From contig REEL01000080.1 of NCBI GenBank assembly GCA_007695095.1, positions 1 through 41,014 of the forward strand: a stretch of DNA of 41,014 nt. Reading direction: 5' to 3'. Origin of the DNA: Chitinophagaceae bacterium. Lineage in GTDB: Bacteria > Bacteroidota > Bacteroidia > Chitinophagales > REEL01. This document shows positions 7,334-15,915 of the stretch, one piece after another. Below the pieces are notes generated by a model that saw only the letters and a list, made by a program, of their open reading frames with translations, made no database searches and was not told the origin of the DNA. Each line of letters starts with the position of its first letter. The first letter of the stretch is position 1. The position numbers and the translations under genes are program-made.

Positions 7334-9445
7334 ATGCATTTTGCAAGGGAAAATCCTTTAATCAGGATGATAATACCGTTTATTGCCGGTATTATTGTTT
7401 CTTCTTTTGCCATAATTGATTTTAAATTATTAATATCATTACTGTTTTTTCTTTTAGTTTCATTCGTCATTTTTCATTTTGTTTCCCGCCGTTCAGAGCT
7501 GAATTTTAAATGGAGGTTTTTGCCGGGATTATTTTTAAGTATGTTTTTATTTTTTACTGCCTGTACTATTAGTCAGTTAGTAAAACCCGAGTCTAAGAGA
7601 AACTATTTCCCCGAAGTTTATGAGAAAGAAGACATGCTTTTACTAAAGATAACTGAACTTTGGTCAGAAAGAGCCAGAAGTTATAGAACTGTAGCAGAGG
7701 TTCATGCTGTTTATAGAGATTCTGTATTTATAAATACCAGTGGAAAGGTTCTTTTATATGTTTCTAAATCAGATACTTCAGGATTGCCTGCTCCGGGAGA
7801 GTTGATGATTGCAAATGCTGATTTTCAATCTATTCCAAAGCCTACAAATCCTCATAATTTTGACTTTCACAAATTCATGGCCTCTCAGGGAGTTTATTAT
7901 CAAATGTTTTTAAATGAAAATCAATTTTTAACTCCCGAAATCCAACCTCAGAAAAAGTCCATTATTTACCGAATTTTGTCTTTAAGGAAATACCTTTTAA
8001 ATCAATTAGAAAATGTTTTTGATAGTTCCGTAGATTTGGCTGTTGCATCTGCTTTATTATTAGGATATAGAGATAATATTGATCCGGAATTAAGAGAGGC
8101 ATATGCGGCTTCCGGAGCTATGCATATACTTGCTGTTTCTGGCTTACACGTTGGAATCATCTTTATCTTTTTTAAATACTTCACCTCTTTTTTAACCCGA
8201 TTTAAATACGGAAACCTAATCCGGGCTTTGATAATAATCAGCTTAATTTGGTTGTTTGCAGTATTGACGGGTTTAGCACCCTCTGTTCGAAGAGCTTCCA
8301 CTATGTTTACGATGATAACCATAGCTACTTTAGTTTCCGGAAAATCCTCTATTTACAATACTATAGCCGGTAGCGCATTGTTTCTTATGATTATAGATCC
8401 GGCTTTATTGTTTTCAATTGGTTTTCAACTTTCTTATTCCGCGGTAATTTCTATCATAGCTTTTCAACCGAAACTGTATTCAATTTTTCAGTTTAATAAT
8501 GTAATTGCCGATAAAGCATGGGCGCTTACTACAGTTTCTATTGCTGCTCAATTGGGTACAGCTCCAATCAGTCTTTACTTTTTCAATATTTTTCCAAACT
8601 ATTTTATTCTGACAAACCTGATTGTAATTCCTGCAGCCAGTTTGATTTTATATACAGGAATGCTATTTTTTCTGTTTCATCCGCTTATCTGGATAGGGGA
8701 AGCGGTCGGATTTGTTTTAAAATTGCTGGTTTCTGCTTTGAATGCGAGTGTTTTTCAAATTCGGCAACTTCCTTATTCTGTAACTGAAAATATCATCCTT
8801 CTACCCTGGGAGCCTTTTTTATTTATAGGCATGCTGTTTATTTTATACAGAATGTTTACTTTTTCATTTAAACCGGCTTTAGTTTTGTTTTTTGTTGCTC
8901 TCATGCTTTTCCAAACCGGAAGACTCTCCAGTGACAAGCTTGCCGAAAACAATACTTTTTTGAGAGTTTATGACACCGGGTCGCAATTTTGGTTAGAAGT
9001 TCGCAAAGGTAAAGTAAGCTATTTATTTGCATATACAAATCCGGAGGAATGTCAGGCCTACGATTTTAATGTTTTCCCGGCAGTGATGAAAGGTGGAGTA
9101 TCAGATAAATTTCATCAAAAAGTAACGGATAAAAATCAGCTATTTACTTTTGCCGGTTATAATGTTTTACTTTTTGACAGCGTATTTTACAACACTTATG
9201 ATTTAAGCTTATTGCCGGAAATAGATTTGCTGATTGTCGGACCGGTAAACCGCTTACCCATAAATCAAATAGTTGATAACAAAATACCTCAAAAAATCAT
9301 CTTTTCGTCCACATTTAGTTATTTCCGTTCACTTAGCTGGCAGGAAATATGCAATGAAAATGATTGGCCCTGTCATTTTACAAACCTCTCCGGTGCCATT
9401 ACTTTTTTTCCTGAAAAAAATAAACTGACAATATTTAATAATTAG
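7334..9445 (+). CDS. comEC: ComEC/Rec2-family competence membrane protein
   Basis: The 703-residue polytopic protein is predicted to form the inner-membrane channel for DNA uptake. An N-terminal pair of membrane helices (about 10-75) leads into a DUF4131-like extracytoplasmic domain (about 80-210). The Competence domain (about 230-510) follows, with the signature MHILAVSGLHVGIIF, then LTGLAPSVRRASTM. The remaining C-terminus (about 535-703) is soluble but shows no HxHxDH metallo-beta-lactamase motif, unlike Bacillus ComEC; lack of that domain is common in Bacteroidota homologues. No other competence gene lies in the window. It ends 3 nt from the convergent gene at 9449. Confidence 0.92.
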   Translation: MHFARENPLIRMIIPFIAGIIVSSFAIIDFKLLISLLFFLLVSFVIFHFVSRRSELNFKWRFLPGLFLSMFLFFTACTISQLVKPESKRNYFPEVYEKEDMLLLKITELWSERARSYRTVAEVHAVYRDSVFINTSGKVLLYVSKSDTSGLPAPGELMIANADFQSIPKPTNPHNFDFHKFMASQGVYYQMFLNENQFLTPEIQPQKKSIIYRILSLRKYLLNQLENVFDSSVDLAVASALLLGYRDNIDPELREAYAASGAMHILAVSGLHVGIIFIFFKYFTSFLTRFKYGNLIRALIIISLIWLFAVLTGLAPSVRRASTMFTMITIATLVSGKSSIYNTIAGSALFLMIIDPALLFSIGFQLSYSAVISIIAFQPKLYSIFQFNNVIADKAWALTTVSIAAQLGTAPISLYFFNIFPNYFILTNLIVIPAASLILYTGMLFFLFHPLIWIGEAVGFVLKLLVSALNASVFQIRQLPYSVTENIILLPWEPFLFIGMLFILYRMFTFSFKPALVLFFVALMLFQTGRLSSDKLAENNTFLRVYDTGSQFWLEVRKGKVSYLFAYTNPEECQAYDFNVFPAVMKGGVSDKFHQKVTDKNQLFTFAGYNVLLFDSVFYNTYDLSLLPEIDLLIVGPVNRLPINQIVDNKIPQKIIFSSTFSYFRSLSWQEICNENDWPCHFTNLSGAITFFPEKNKLTIFNN

Positions 9446-9448
9446 GAA

Positions 9449-10300
9449 TTACCTTTTGATAAAGTATGGTTTCATACCTCTTATTCCCATGTCGACAACG
9501 AATTCGCCTTCAAGGGGTTCCCAAATGCCATTATCATTATTGTCAACCCATTCAAAGCTGTTATTAACAGATAGAGAAACATACACGTCTATATCATTTG
9601 TTTCATTTCCGCTAATACTTAAAGTTTCAGCAAAAATACCGGTTACCAGGCAAGATCCGGGAGGTATAGGGGAGGTGGCGGCTAATGGATTAGGTACAGT
9701 TGTAACCGGAGCAGAACCGGAATCAACAGAAAAAGTCGTTTCAAATGCCCAAAAACCTTGAGACCTGTTTCCATAAACGTTCATTTTTTCATCTTTTATT
9801 TTTATTTCTTCCAGATAGTTATTATAGCCTAAAAAGGATGCCAAAGTACCTGTAAGATTGATATTCATAGCACTTAAAGCCACATCAAATTTTTGATATG
9901 CTAAAGAAACCCTTATATAATCATAGTTTCCGTTTTTAACATCTTTGAGTGGAATAGAAAAAAACACTTCATTGTTTCCGGCAAAATTTAATTTATTAAA
10001 TTCAATTGCCAGGCTACCACCTTTTTCTGTATCATGACTTTGATATACGACTTCTCCTTCTCCAATTTGAGTAAACATGGTAGGAGTCAGCTCAATATAA
10101 TGAGCAGCCATAGTTTCAATCTGTGGGGTTTGTGCTGCATGTCCATCCGGAATAGGAGATGGTTGACCTAAATTATCTAATCTTTGCTGATTTTCATCAA
10201 ACACAAAAATAAAGTTCAGCATGGGCTCGTCTTTGTCTTTGTTACAGGCTGTAAAAAGAAATACTGAGAACATCAACAAACAAATATTACGTAAATTCAT
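9449..10300 (-). CDS. Hypothetical lipoprotein, beta-rich
   Basis: The 283-residue protein has a lipoprotein signal ending LFTAC (Cys19) followed by a lysine/aspartate-rich tether, which suits a surface- or membrane-anchored protein. The rest is rich in beta-strand-like and Asn/Gly turns, with an acidic DNNDNGIWEP segment near the C-terminus that could bind calcium. It has blocks like ELTPTMFTQIGEGEVVYQ and TEKGGSLAIEFNKL that I associate with a Bacteroidota family of unknown function. It is convergent with comEC and separated from it by 3 nt, with no visible terminator between. I assign no function. Confidence 0.75.
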   Translation of the reverse strand: MNLRNICLLMFSVFLFTACNKDKDEPMLNFIFVFDENQQRLDNLGQPSPIPDGHAAQTPQIETMAAHYIELTPTMFTQIGEGEVVYQSHDTEKGGSLAIEFNKLNFAGNNEVFFSIPLKDVKNGNYDYIRVSLAYQKFDVALSAMNINLTGTLASFLGYNNYLEEIKIKDEKMNVYGNRSQGFWAFETTFSVDSGSAPVTTVPNPLAATSPIPPGSCLVTGIFAETLSISGNETNDIDVYVSLSVNNSFEWVDNNDNGIWEPLEGEFVVDMGIRGMKPYFIKR

Positions 10301-10402
10301 AGGATTTAATTTAATGTATAAAACTAACTAAAAAAACACAGTTCCAAAAATTATACCGAAATCTGATATTAAGTTTTTTAAATTAAGTTAAATGCAACAT
10401 GA

Positions 10403-11065
10403 TTATAAGTTTTCATTTTGCATAATTATTTTAGCCAATGCTCCGGCATGTATTTCGTGTTTTCCGGGATGTTGCAGATATTTGAATGGGATATCTTTTT
10501 TTTGCAAGCTTTCTTTTTCTAACTGAATTAATGACTCAGGAAGTATATTATCCTCCATTCCACCTACAATCGTAAGCGTAGTTTTTTCATTAAATAACTT
10601 CACCGCTTTGTTCCAGTTGATATCATAAGCCAGACTGCCGGACCAAAGTATCAGTTGTTTTATTTTTCTTTTGGTAGAGAGGTTAAATCTCATAGCAGTA
10701 GCTGCTCCCTGAGAAAATCCCAGTATTATAATGTCCGGTTTATTTTTTAAATTTGCAATTAGGGTTTTTAACAAATTATCCAGATAAATTCTGTAGTCAT
10801 TTATTTCATTTTCCCTGTCTTCTTTTGTCATCCAACTTGCTACAGCTTTGCCTTTTCCGCCTTTTAAATAAAATCGGCTCAAGCCTTCCGGAGCAACAAT
10901 ATACCTGTCTTTATGCTGAATCCATTTGAAATTTTGAATAAATTCTTCAGCGAGTTGTCCATACCCATGCAATACTAACCAAATTTCTTTAGCGGTAGAT
11001 AAACTACCCAGGGTATAATAACGGGCTGTTTTGGTAGTCTGAAGGTGATTAAGCTTGATTTTCAT
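10403..11065 (-). CDS. Alpha/beta hydrolase, phospholipase/carboxylesterase-like
   Basis: The 220-residue cytoplasmic hydrolase has no signal peptide. Motifs of the esterase/acyl-thioesterase type (COG0400-like) are in order: WLVLHGYGQLAEEF with the oxyanion HGYG, the nucleophile elbow GFSQGAATAMRF (G-F-S-Q-G), the acid in GGMEDNILPESL, and the final His in HPGKHEIH. The complete catalytic Ser-Asp-His triad is therefore visible. The substrate is unknown; short-chain or acyl esters are likely from family knowledge. It diverges from the transporter gene at 11138 with a 72-base gap. Confidence 0.87.
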   Translation of the reverse strand: MKIKLNHLQTTKTARYYTLGSLSTAKEIWLVLHGYGQLAEEFIQNFKWIQHKDRYIVAPEGLSRFYLKGGKGKAVASWMTKEDRENEINDYRIYLDNLLKTLIANLKNKPDIIILGFSQGAATAMRFNLSTKRKIKQLILWSGSLAYDINWNKAVKLFNEKTTLTIVGGMEDNILPESLIQLEKESLQKKDIPFKYLQHPGKHEIHAGALAKIIMQNENL

Positions 11066-11137
11066 TTTTATTCATTACTTACTTGTTTACAATAAGCCGC
11101 AATTAACTAAAAAATTTTATTATTGTCTATTAAAATT

Positions 11138-12001
11138 ATGCAGGAAAGTATTATTACCACACTTTTATTACCTTTTTCATTAGCAATTATCATGCTAGGA
11201 ATGGGGATGTCCCTTGAGCTTAAAGATTTTAAACGAATAGCCGGTTATCCCGGATTAGTTTTATTAGGGTTGCTAAATCAATTGATATTGCTGCCGGTGA
11301 TAGCTTTTAGCATTGCTATTTTGTTTGCTATGCCCCCGGAGTTTGCTGTGGGAATGATGATTCTGGCATGCTGTCCCGGTGGCGCTACTTCCAATCTGAT
11401 AACTCATCTGGCAAAAGGCAATACGGCGCTGTCAATAACTCTTACAGCTTTTAGCAGTTTGATTATAGTTTTAAGTATCCCCTTAATACTGGAGTTTTCT
11501 TTAGATTATTTTTTAGGTCTGGACAGAACTGTTCAAATTAATTTTAAAGACACAGTTCTTCAGATTTTTTTCATAGTTGTTTTGCCCGTTATTATAGGTA
11601 TGTTTATTCGTAAACGCAATTTATATTTAGTAAATAGACTGGAAAAACCGGTGAAAATATTTTCTGCCCTAATACTGGCTGTAGTTATTTTTGGTGCTAT
11701 ATTAGCCAATCATGCAATTATTGCAGATGCTTTTGTAAAAGTTGGTTTGCCGGTCATTATTTTGAACATTTCTACTATGCTAATTGGCTTTTATTTATGC
11801 ACTATTTTTTTTGGCAATTTTAAGGATAGTGCTACTATCAGTATAGAGTCCGGTATTCAAAACGGAACGCTTGCAATTTATATCGCCCTAACTATTTTGG
11901 AGCAGGAAGTTTTCTCTATAGTTCCTGCAATTTACAGCTTGTTCATGTTTATCAGCGGAACAGCTTCTATTTTTATTTTTTCTGTTAAGATTCGTAAGTA
12001 A
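11138..12001 (+). CDS. Bile acid:sodium symporter family (BASS) transporter
   Basis: The 287-residue membrane protein has about ten hydrophobic segments and the BASS core motifs: MLGMGMSLELKDF at the start, ACCPGGATSNLITHLAKGN in the middle and ESGIQNGTLAIYIAL toward the end. These form the crossed Na+/substrate region in known structures. I chose the ATG at 11138; a TTG at 11123 in the same frame would add five residues. BASS proteins import bile acids, pyruvate, pantoate and other organic anions, and the substrate cannot be read from sequence. It stands alone between a divergent hydrolase and ccmE. Confidence 0.88.
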   Translation: MQESIITTLLLPFSLAIIMLGMGMSLELKDFKRIAGYPGLVLLGLLNQLILLPVIAFSIAILFAMPPEFAVGMMILACCPGGATSNLITHLAKGNTALSITLTAFSSLIIVLSIPLILEFSLDYFLGLDRTVQINFKDTVLQIFFIVVLPVIIGMFIRKRNLYLVNRLEKPVKIFSALILAVVIFGAILANHAIIADAFVKVGLPVIILNISTMLIGFYLCTIFFGNFKDSATISIESGIQNGTLAIYIALTILEQEVFSIVPAIYSLFMFISGTASIFIFSVKIRK

Positions 12002-12042
12002 AAACAATTATAGGCTTTATTTAAATACATTTAAAACATAGG

Positions 12043-12060
12043 TTTTTCTGAACAGAAAAA
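12043..12060. promoter_or_regulatory. 18-bp palindrome and TAATTTTG box upstream of ccmE
   Basis: TTTTTCTGAACAGAAAAA is an 8-bp stem around AA. It is followed at 12063-12070 by TAATTTTG, matching the -7 consensus TAnnTTTG. The palindrome would sit over or just behind the -33 region, as an operator might. It could instead be a weak terminator of the preceding transporter gene. No regulator is identified. Confidence 0.35.
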
Positions 12061-12186
12061 TGTAATTTTGTGTTCGATTGTTTGATGGTTTTAAAATAAA
12101 ATTTTGCAATTAGCATTTATATTCTAAGCAAACGAAAACGCTTACTTTTTAAACAATAATTGCCAAAATGCATAAAAATAATTAGA

Positions 12187-12591
12187 ATGAAAAAAATGCA
12201 TATTATCGCTCTACTCATGATTGCTGCCTCTATGGGAGTTATAATTACAATGGTAGGGGATTTTAGTAGATATGCCGTATTTGCTGATGCACATTCCGAA
12301 GATGGCAGAGAATTTCATGTAGTGGGTGAATTGATAAAAGAAGATCAAATGCATTATGATCCCTTAACCGATGCGAATTTATTTTCTTTTTGGATGAAAG
12401 ATAGAGCAGGAGATGAAAGACAGGTAGTTTTCAGAGGAACTAAGCCCCAGGATTTTGAAATGACTGAAGAGATTGTTTTGACAGGCAAAATGGTAGGTGA
12501 AAAGTTTCATGCTTCAAAAATTTTAATGAAATGCCCGTCAAAATATATTGAAGACGAGTTTGAATTTACAGAGGTTAAAGCATCTTATTAA
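12187..12591 (+). CDS. ccmE: Cytochrome c maturation haem chaperone CcmE, CXXXY type
   Basis: The 134-residue periplasmic haem chaperone has one N-terminal membrane anchor (residues 5-25) and an OB-fold domain (about 38-125), with FHVVGELIKEDQMHY, FSFWMKDRAGDERQVVF and VLTGKMVGEKFHASKIL. The haem-binding site is C116-P-S-K-Y120, i.e. CXXXY, not the HXXXY of Escherichia coli. CXXXY CcmE variants are known from archaea and some deltaproteobacteria and handle haem through cysteine. I start at ATG 12187; a TTG at 12160 would only add a polar run. It overlaps ccmF by one base (TAATG), so the two are translationally coupled. Confidence 0.92.
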   Translation: MKKMHIIALLMIAASMGVIITMVGDFSRYAVFADAHSEDGREFHVVGELIKEDQMHYDPLTDANLFSFWMKDRAGDERQVVFRGTKPQDFEMTEEIVLTGKMVGEKFHASKILMKCPSKYIEDEFEFTEVKASY

Positions 12592-15026
12592 TGGATATTC
12601 AATACGCTGGAGAGGCTTTAATGCCGGGTTATTTAGGACGATTTTTTGTTGTTCTGGCTTTTGTAGCAGCCTTATTTGCGGCTGTTTCTTATTTTTTTAG
12701 TGAAAAGTCTGAGGTCGAAGACCAAAAAAATAGCTGGAAGTGGTTGGGCAGAATTGGATTTGGTCTCCACGGAATTGGTGTTTTTGGTATAGTTGGTGTA
12801 CTTTTTTATCTTATTAATAATCATCATTTTGAATATATTTATGTTTGGAAGCACTCATCTCTCGAGTTGCCAAAGCAGTACCTACTTGCCTGTTTTTGGG
12901 AAGGACAGGAAGGCAGTTTTCTACTTTGGTCTTTTTGGCATGTAATTCTTGGCTTTGTATTAATTTTTTCCACAAAAAAGTGGGAAGCTCCTGTAATGAT
13001 GGTAGTAGCTATCACTCAGCTTATATTAGCTTCTATGCTTCTTGGAATCCATGTGTTTGATTATAAGGTGGGCAGTAATCCATTTATACTTTTAAGAGAA
13101 GAAATGGATGCTCCAATCTTTGCTTTGGCAAATTATCTTGACTTTATAGAAGATGGTAACGGTCTGAACCCCTTATTGCAGAATTATTGGATGGTTATTC
13201 ATCCGCCCGTCTTGTTTGTTGGCTTTGCTGCATCTGTTGTTCCCTTTGCCTACTCTATAGCTGCGCTTTGGAGAAGAGATTATAAAAGTTGGGTAAAGCC
13301 GGTTTTGCCATGGGCTATATTTACTTCTTTTTCTCTGGGAATGGGGATTTTAATGGGTGGTGCCTGGGCATATGAATCTTTGAGTTTTGGTGGTTTCTGG
13401 GCCTGGGATCCTGTGGAGAATGCTTCTTTAGTACCCTGGCTGACTATTATAGCAGGAATACATGCATTAGTAATTTACAAAAGCAGCGGATATGCCTTAA
13501 AAAGCACCTTCGTACTCTTAATCATCACTTTTATTCTCATTCTTTATTCGTCATTTTTAACCCGTAGTGGTATTTTAGGTGATACTTCAGTACATTCTTT
13601 CACCGATTTGGGTATGTCCGGTCAGTTGTTGACCTTTATTTTTGTATTTCTGATAATGGGTATTGCTTTATTGATTTACCGTTGGAAAGAGCTACCGGAG
13701 AAAAAAGATGAAGAAAAGTTTTCAAGTCGTGAGTTTTGGATGTTTGTGGGTATACTCGTGTTGATTCTGGCTTCTGTTCAAATAACAATTACAACATCAA
13801 TTCCGGTTTTTAATGCAATTTTTGGTACTAACTGGGCTCCCCCAACGGATGTTATAGGACACTATAATTCTATACAAATATGGGTGGGTATTATTGTTCT
13901 GATTTTTACTGGTTTTACACAGTTTTTGCGTTACAAGAAAACGAGTGCATCAAAAGCAACTAAAAGTATTGCCATAGGAATTTTGATTAGTACCATTTTA
14001 ACTGTCTTAATTGCAATAGGAGCCCGCATTTCCGGTCCGGATTATTTGTTGCTTTTATTCGCAGCTATTTATGCTATAGTTGGGAATCTTCACTACATGA
14101 TAAAAGTGATAAAGGGAAAAATCCTTGTTTCGGGTGGCAGTGTAGCTCACCTTGGGTTTGGTTTCTTAATCCTCGGGGTTTTGATTTCTAATTATAATAA
14201 TGAAGTAATTTCACTAAACAGAAGCGGAATTGATTTTGGAGATAGCTTTGATGACGAAAGTAAATTAAAAAACATACTTTTAAGAAGGGATATGCCTGTT
14301 CCTATGGGACCATATGAAGTAACATATTTAGGAGACAGTACTTCGGGGCCGAATATCTATTATAAAGTTAATTACAAGCGAATAGATAAAGAGACAGGTC
14401 AGGTTTTAGAAGAGTTTAATTTGTTTCCGAATGCTCAGATAAATCCGGAGATGGGTGGCTTGATTTCTAACCCTTCAACCAGGCATTACCTTACCCGTGA
14501 TATTTTTACGCATGTTACTTCAGTTCCCGACAAAACAAAAATTGAAGAACTGAAAGATGAATGGGAAGAAATAAAAATTTCGCTGGGAGATACTTTTTTT
14601 ACAGCTAGAAGTTTTGCCATACTGGAAAATATAAACCCGCAACCTACGCATCCTAATTATGAAAAGATTAGCGGAGATTTACCTATCGGTGCAAGAATAC
14701 GTTTTCGAACTTTGGAAGGTGCTGAATACCTGGCCGAGCCTTTATTTGTGATTAGAGGTAACAGAGTGATTTTTGTAGAAGACGAGGTGATGCCTTTAAG
14801 TATACAAATTCGTTTACAGGATGTATTACCGGAAGAAGAGAAGTTTGTGATAGCTTTTTGGGAGGAAGATTTCGAAAATGATTTTATCATCATGAAAGCT
14901 ATGATTTTCCCTTACATAAATTTACTTTGGCTGGGATGTATTCTCATGCTGCTGGGCTTTTTACTAAGTTGGATAAAAAGATATACAGACAACAGAAGGG
15001 ATCAAAGAAAGCTTAAGTCTGCGTAA
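12591..15026 (+). CDS. ccmF: Haem lyase subunit CcmF
   Basis: The 811-residue polytopic protein is predicted to transfer haem from CcmE to apocytochrome c. Family motifs are clear: HSSLELPKQY and ACFWEGQEGSFLLW (89-113), NPLLQNYWMVIHPPVLF (193-209) with its conserved His, and the tryptophan-rich GGFWAWDPVENASLVPW (267-283). A long periplasmic domain (about 540-770) precedes a last transmembrane helix (775-797), as expected. It overlaps ccmE. The partners CcmA, B, C, D, G and H are not adjacent, although ccmB/ccmC commonly precede ccmE in Bacteroidota. The organism evidently makes c-type cytochromes by System I or a variant of it. Confidence 0.93.
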   Translation: MDIQYAGEALMPGYLGRFFVVLAFVAALFAAVSYFFSEKSEVEDQKNSWKWLGRIGFGLHGIGVFGIVGVLFYLINNHHFEYIYVWKHSSLELPKQYLLACFWEGQEGSFLLWSFWHVILGFVLIFSTKKWEAPVMMVVAITQLILASMLLGIHVFDYKVGSNPFILLREEMDAPIFALANYLDFIEDGNGLNPLLQNYWMVIHPPVLFVGFAASVVPFAYSIAALWRRDYKSWVKPVLPWAIFTSFSLGMGILMGGAWAYESLSFGGFWAWDPVENASLVPWLTIIAGIHALVIYKSSGYALKSTFVLLIITFILILYSSFLTRSGILGDTSVHSFTDLGMSGQLLTFIFVFLIMGIALLIYRWKELPEKKDEEKFSSREFWMFVGILVLILASVQITITTSIPVFNAIFGTNWAPPTDVIGHYNSIQIWVGIIVLIFTGFTQFLRYKKTSASKATKSIAIGILISTILTVLIAIGARISGPDYLLLLFAAIYAIVGNLHYMIKVIKGKILVSGGSVAHLGFGFLILGVLISNYNNEVISLNRSGIDFGDSFDDESKLKNILLRRDMPVPMGPYEVTYLGDSTSGPNIYYKVNYKRIDKETGQVLEEFNLFPNAQINPEMGGLISNPSTRHYLTRDIFTHVTSVPDKTKIEELKDEWEEIKISLGDTFFTARSFAILENINPQPTHPNYEKISGDLPIGARIRFRTLEGAEYLAEPLFVIRGNRVIFVEDEVMPLSIQIRLQDVLPEEEKFVIAFWEEDFENDFIIMKAMIFPYINLLWLGCILMLLGFLLSWIKRYTDNRRDQRKLKSA

Positions 15027-15082
15027 ACTGTTTTTCTATTTGTATTTTAGACTTTTCATTTTAAAAGAATCTAAAAAAAATA

Positions 15083-15877
15083 GTGAAACCCTTAATCCAC
15101 ATATTAGGTAATGGAAATGTTGCTCAGGTATTAGCTGTTCAGCTTACAAATTCAGGCTATTCTATTCAAAGTGTTTATGCAAGGAAGAAAGAGAATGCTA
15201 ATGAAATACAAACTCTGACAGGAGCTGTCGTAACGGATAAGATATCTGATATAGAAAAAATGCAAGGGATAGTTTTCTTTGCTTTATCAGATACAGCCAC
15301 AGCTGAATTTTGTAAAAGAATCAAATTTAAAAAAGATGTACTTGCTGTTCACACTTCCGGTACTCTTCCGGATAATTTATTAGCAGAGTGCTCAGCTGAT
15401 TACGCTGTGTTTTATCCATTCCAATCTATCCATAAAACAGATGAAGGAAATCCATTTAAGGGAATACCTGTTGGGATTTATGCTTCTAAAGAAGAGAGTT
15501 ATCAATTACTTAGTAATATAGCTTTTTCTTTGTCTGCTGAAGCATTTGAAATTACAGAGAAACAAAGAAAGGTATTGCATCTTTCAGGGGTTTTAAGTAA
15601 TAACTTCACCACCTTTTTGATAAATGAAGCTGCTCAGTTATTGAAAATAAATGATTTAAACCCAAATCTGATTGCACCCCTGATAAAAAAAACTCTAAAT
15701 ATACCGGATTTTACTAAAAAACAATTGCCTCAAACCGGACCTGCCATCAGAAATGACAAGGAAATAATCAGAGAGCATCTGAAATTACTGGAAAAGGATC
15801 ATAATCTTTCTGAAGTTTATGAAATGTTAACAAAAAGTATCCGCTTACGCATAAAAGACAATTCAAGTCAACTATAA
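15083..15877 (+). CDS. Rossmann-fold DUF2520 dehydrogenase-like protein
   Basis: The 264-residue protein starts at GTG 15083. An NAD(P)-binding Rossmann domain (1-130) shows the dinucleotide loop HILGNGNVAQVLA; residues AVHTSGTLPD and VFYPFQSIHK (about 92-122) are typical of the DUF2520 group. The all-helical C-terminal DUF2520 domain (about 130-255) includes LHLSGVLSNNFTTFLI and the QTGPAIRND motif. It resembles 6-phosphogluconate or ketopantoate reductase-type enzymes, but the substrate is unknown. It precedes ubiA and maf on the same strand, and the three probably share a transcript or belong to one conserved neighbourhood. Confidence 0.87.
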   Translation: MKPLIHILGNGNVAQVLAVQLTNSGYSIQSVYARKKENANEIQTLTGAVVTDKISDIEKMQGIVFFALSDTATAEFCKRIKFKKDVLAVHTSGTLPDNLLAECSADYAVFYPFQSIHKTDEGNPFKGIPVGIYASKEESYQLLSNIAFSLSAEAFEITEKQRKVLHLSGVLSNNFTTFLINEAAQLLKINDLNPNLIAPLIKKTLNIPDFTKKQLPQTGPAIRNDKEIIREHLKLLEKDHNLSEVYEMLTKSIRLRIKDNSSQL

Positions 15878-15893
15878 ATATCTTTTTAATACT

Positions 15894-15901
15894 TAATTTT
15901 G
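15894..15901 (+). promoter_or_regulatory. Candidate -7 element before the UbiA gene
   Basis: TAATTTTG matches TAnnTTTG exactly, 14 bases before the ATG at 15916. No TTG is seen at the right distance upstream and the leader would be very short, so this is weak. Confidence 0.3.
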
Positions 15902-15915
15902 TGAAAATTATATAA

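Noticed and set aside
8002-8322. A 106-codon minus-strand frame inside comEC
   Set aside because: It is a shadow of the Competence domain coding strand.
9456-9761. A 101-codon plus-strand frame opposite the lipoprotein at 9449
   Set aside because: The minus-strand gene has a lipoprotein signal and coherent composition; the plus frame reads like low-complexity antisense.
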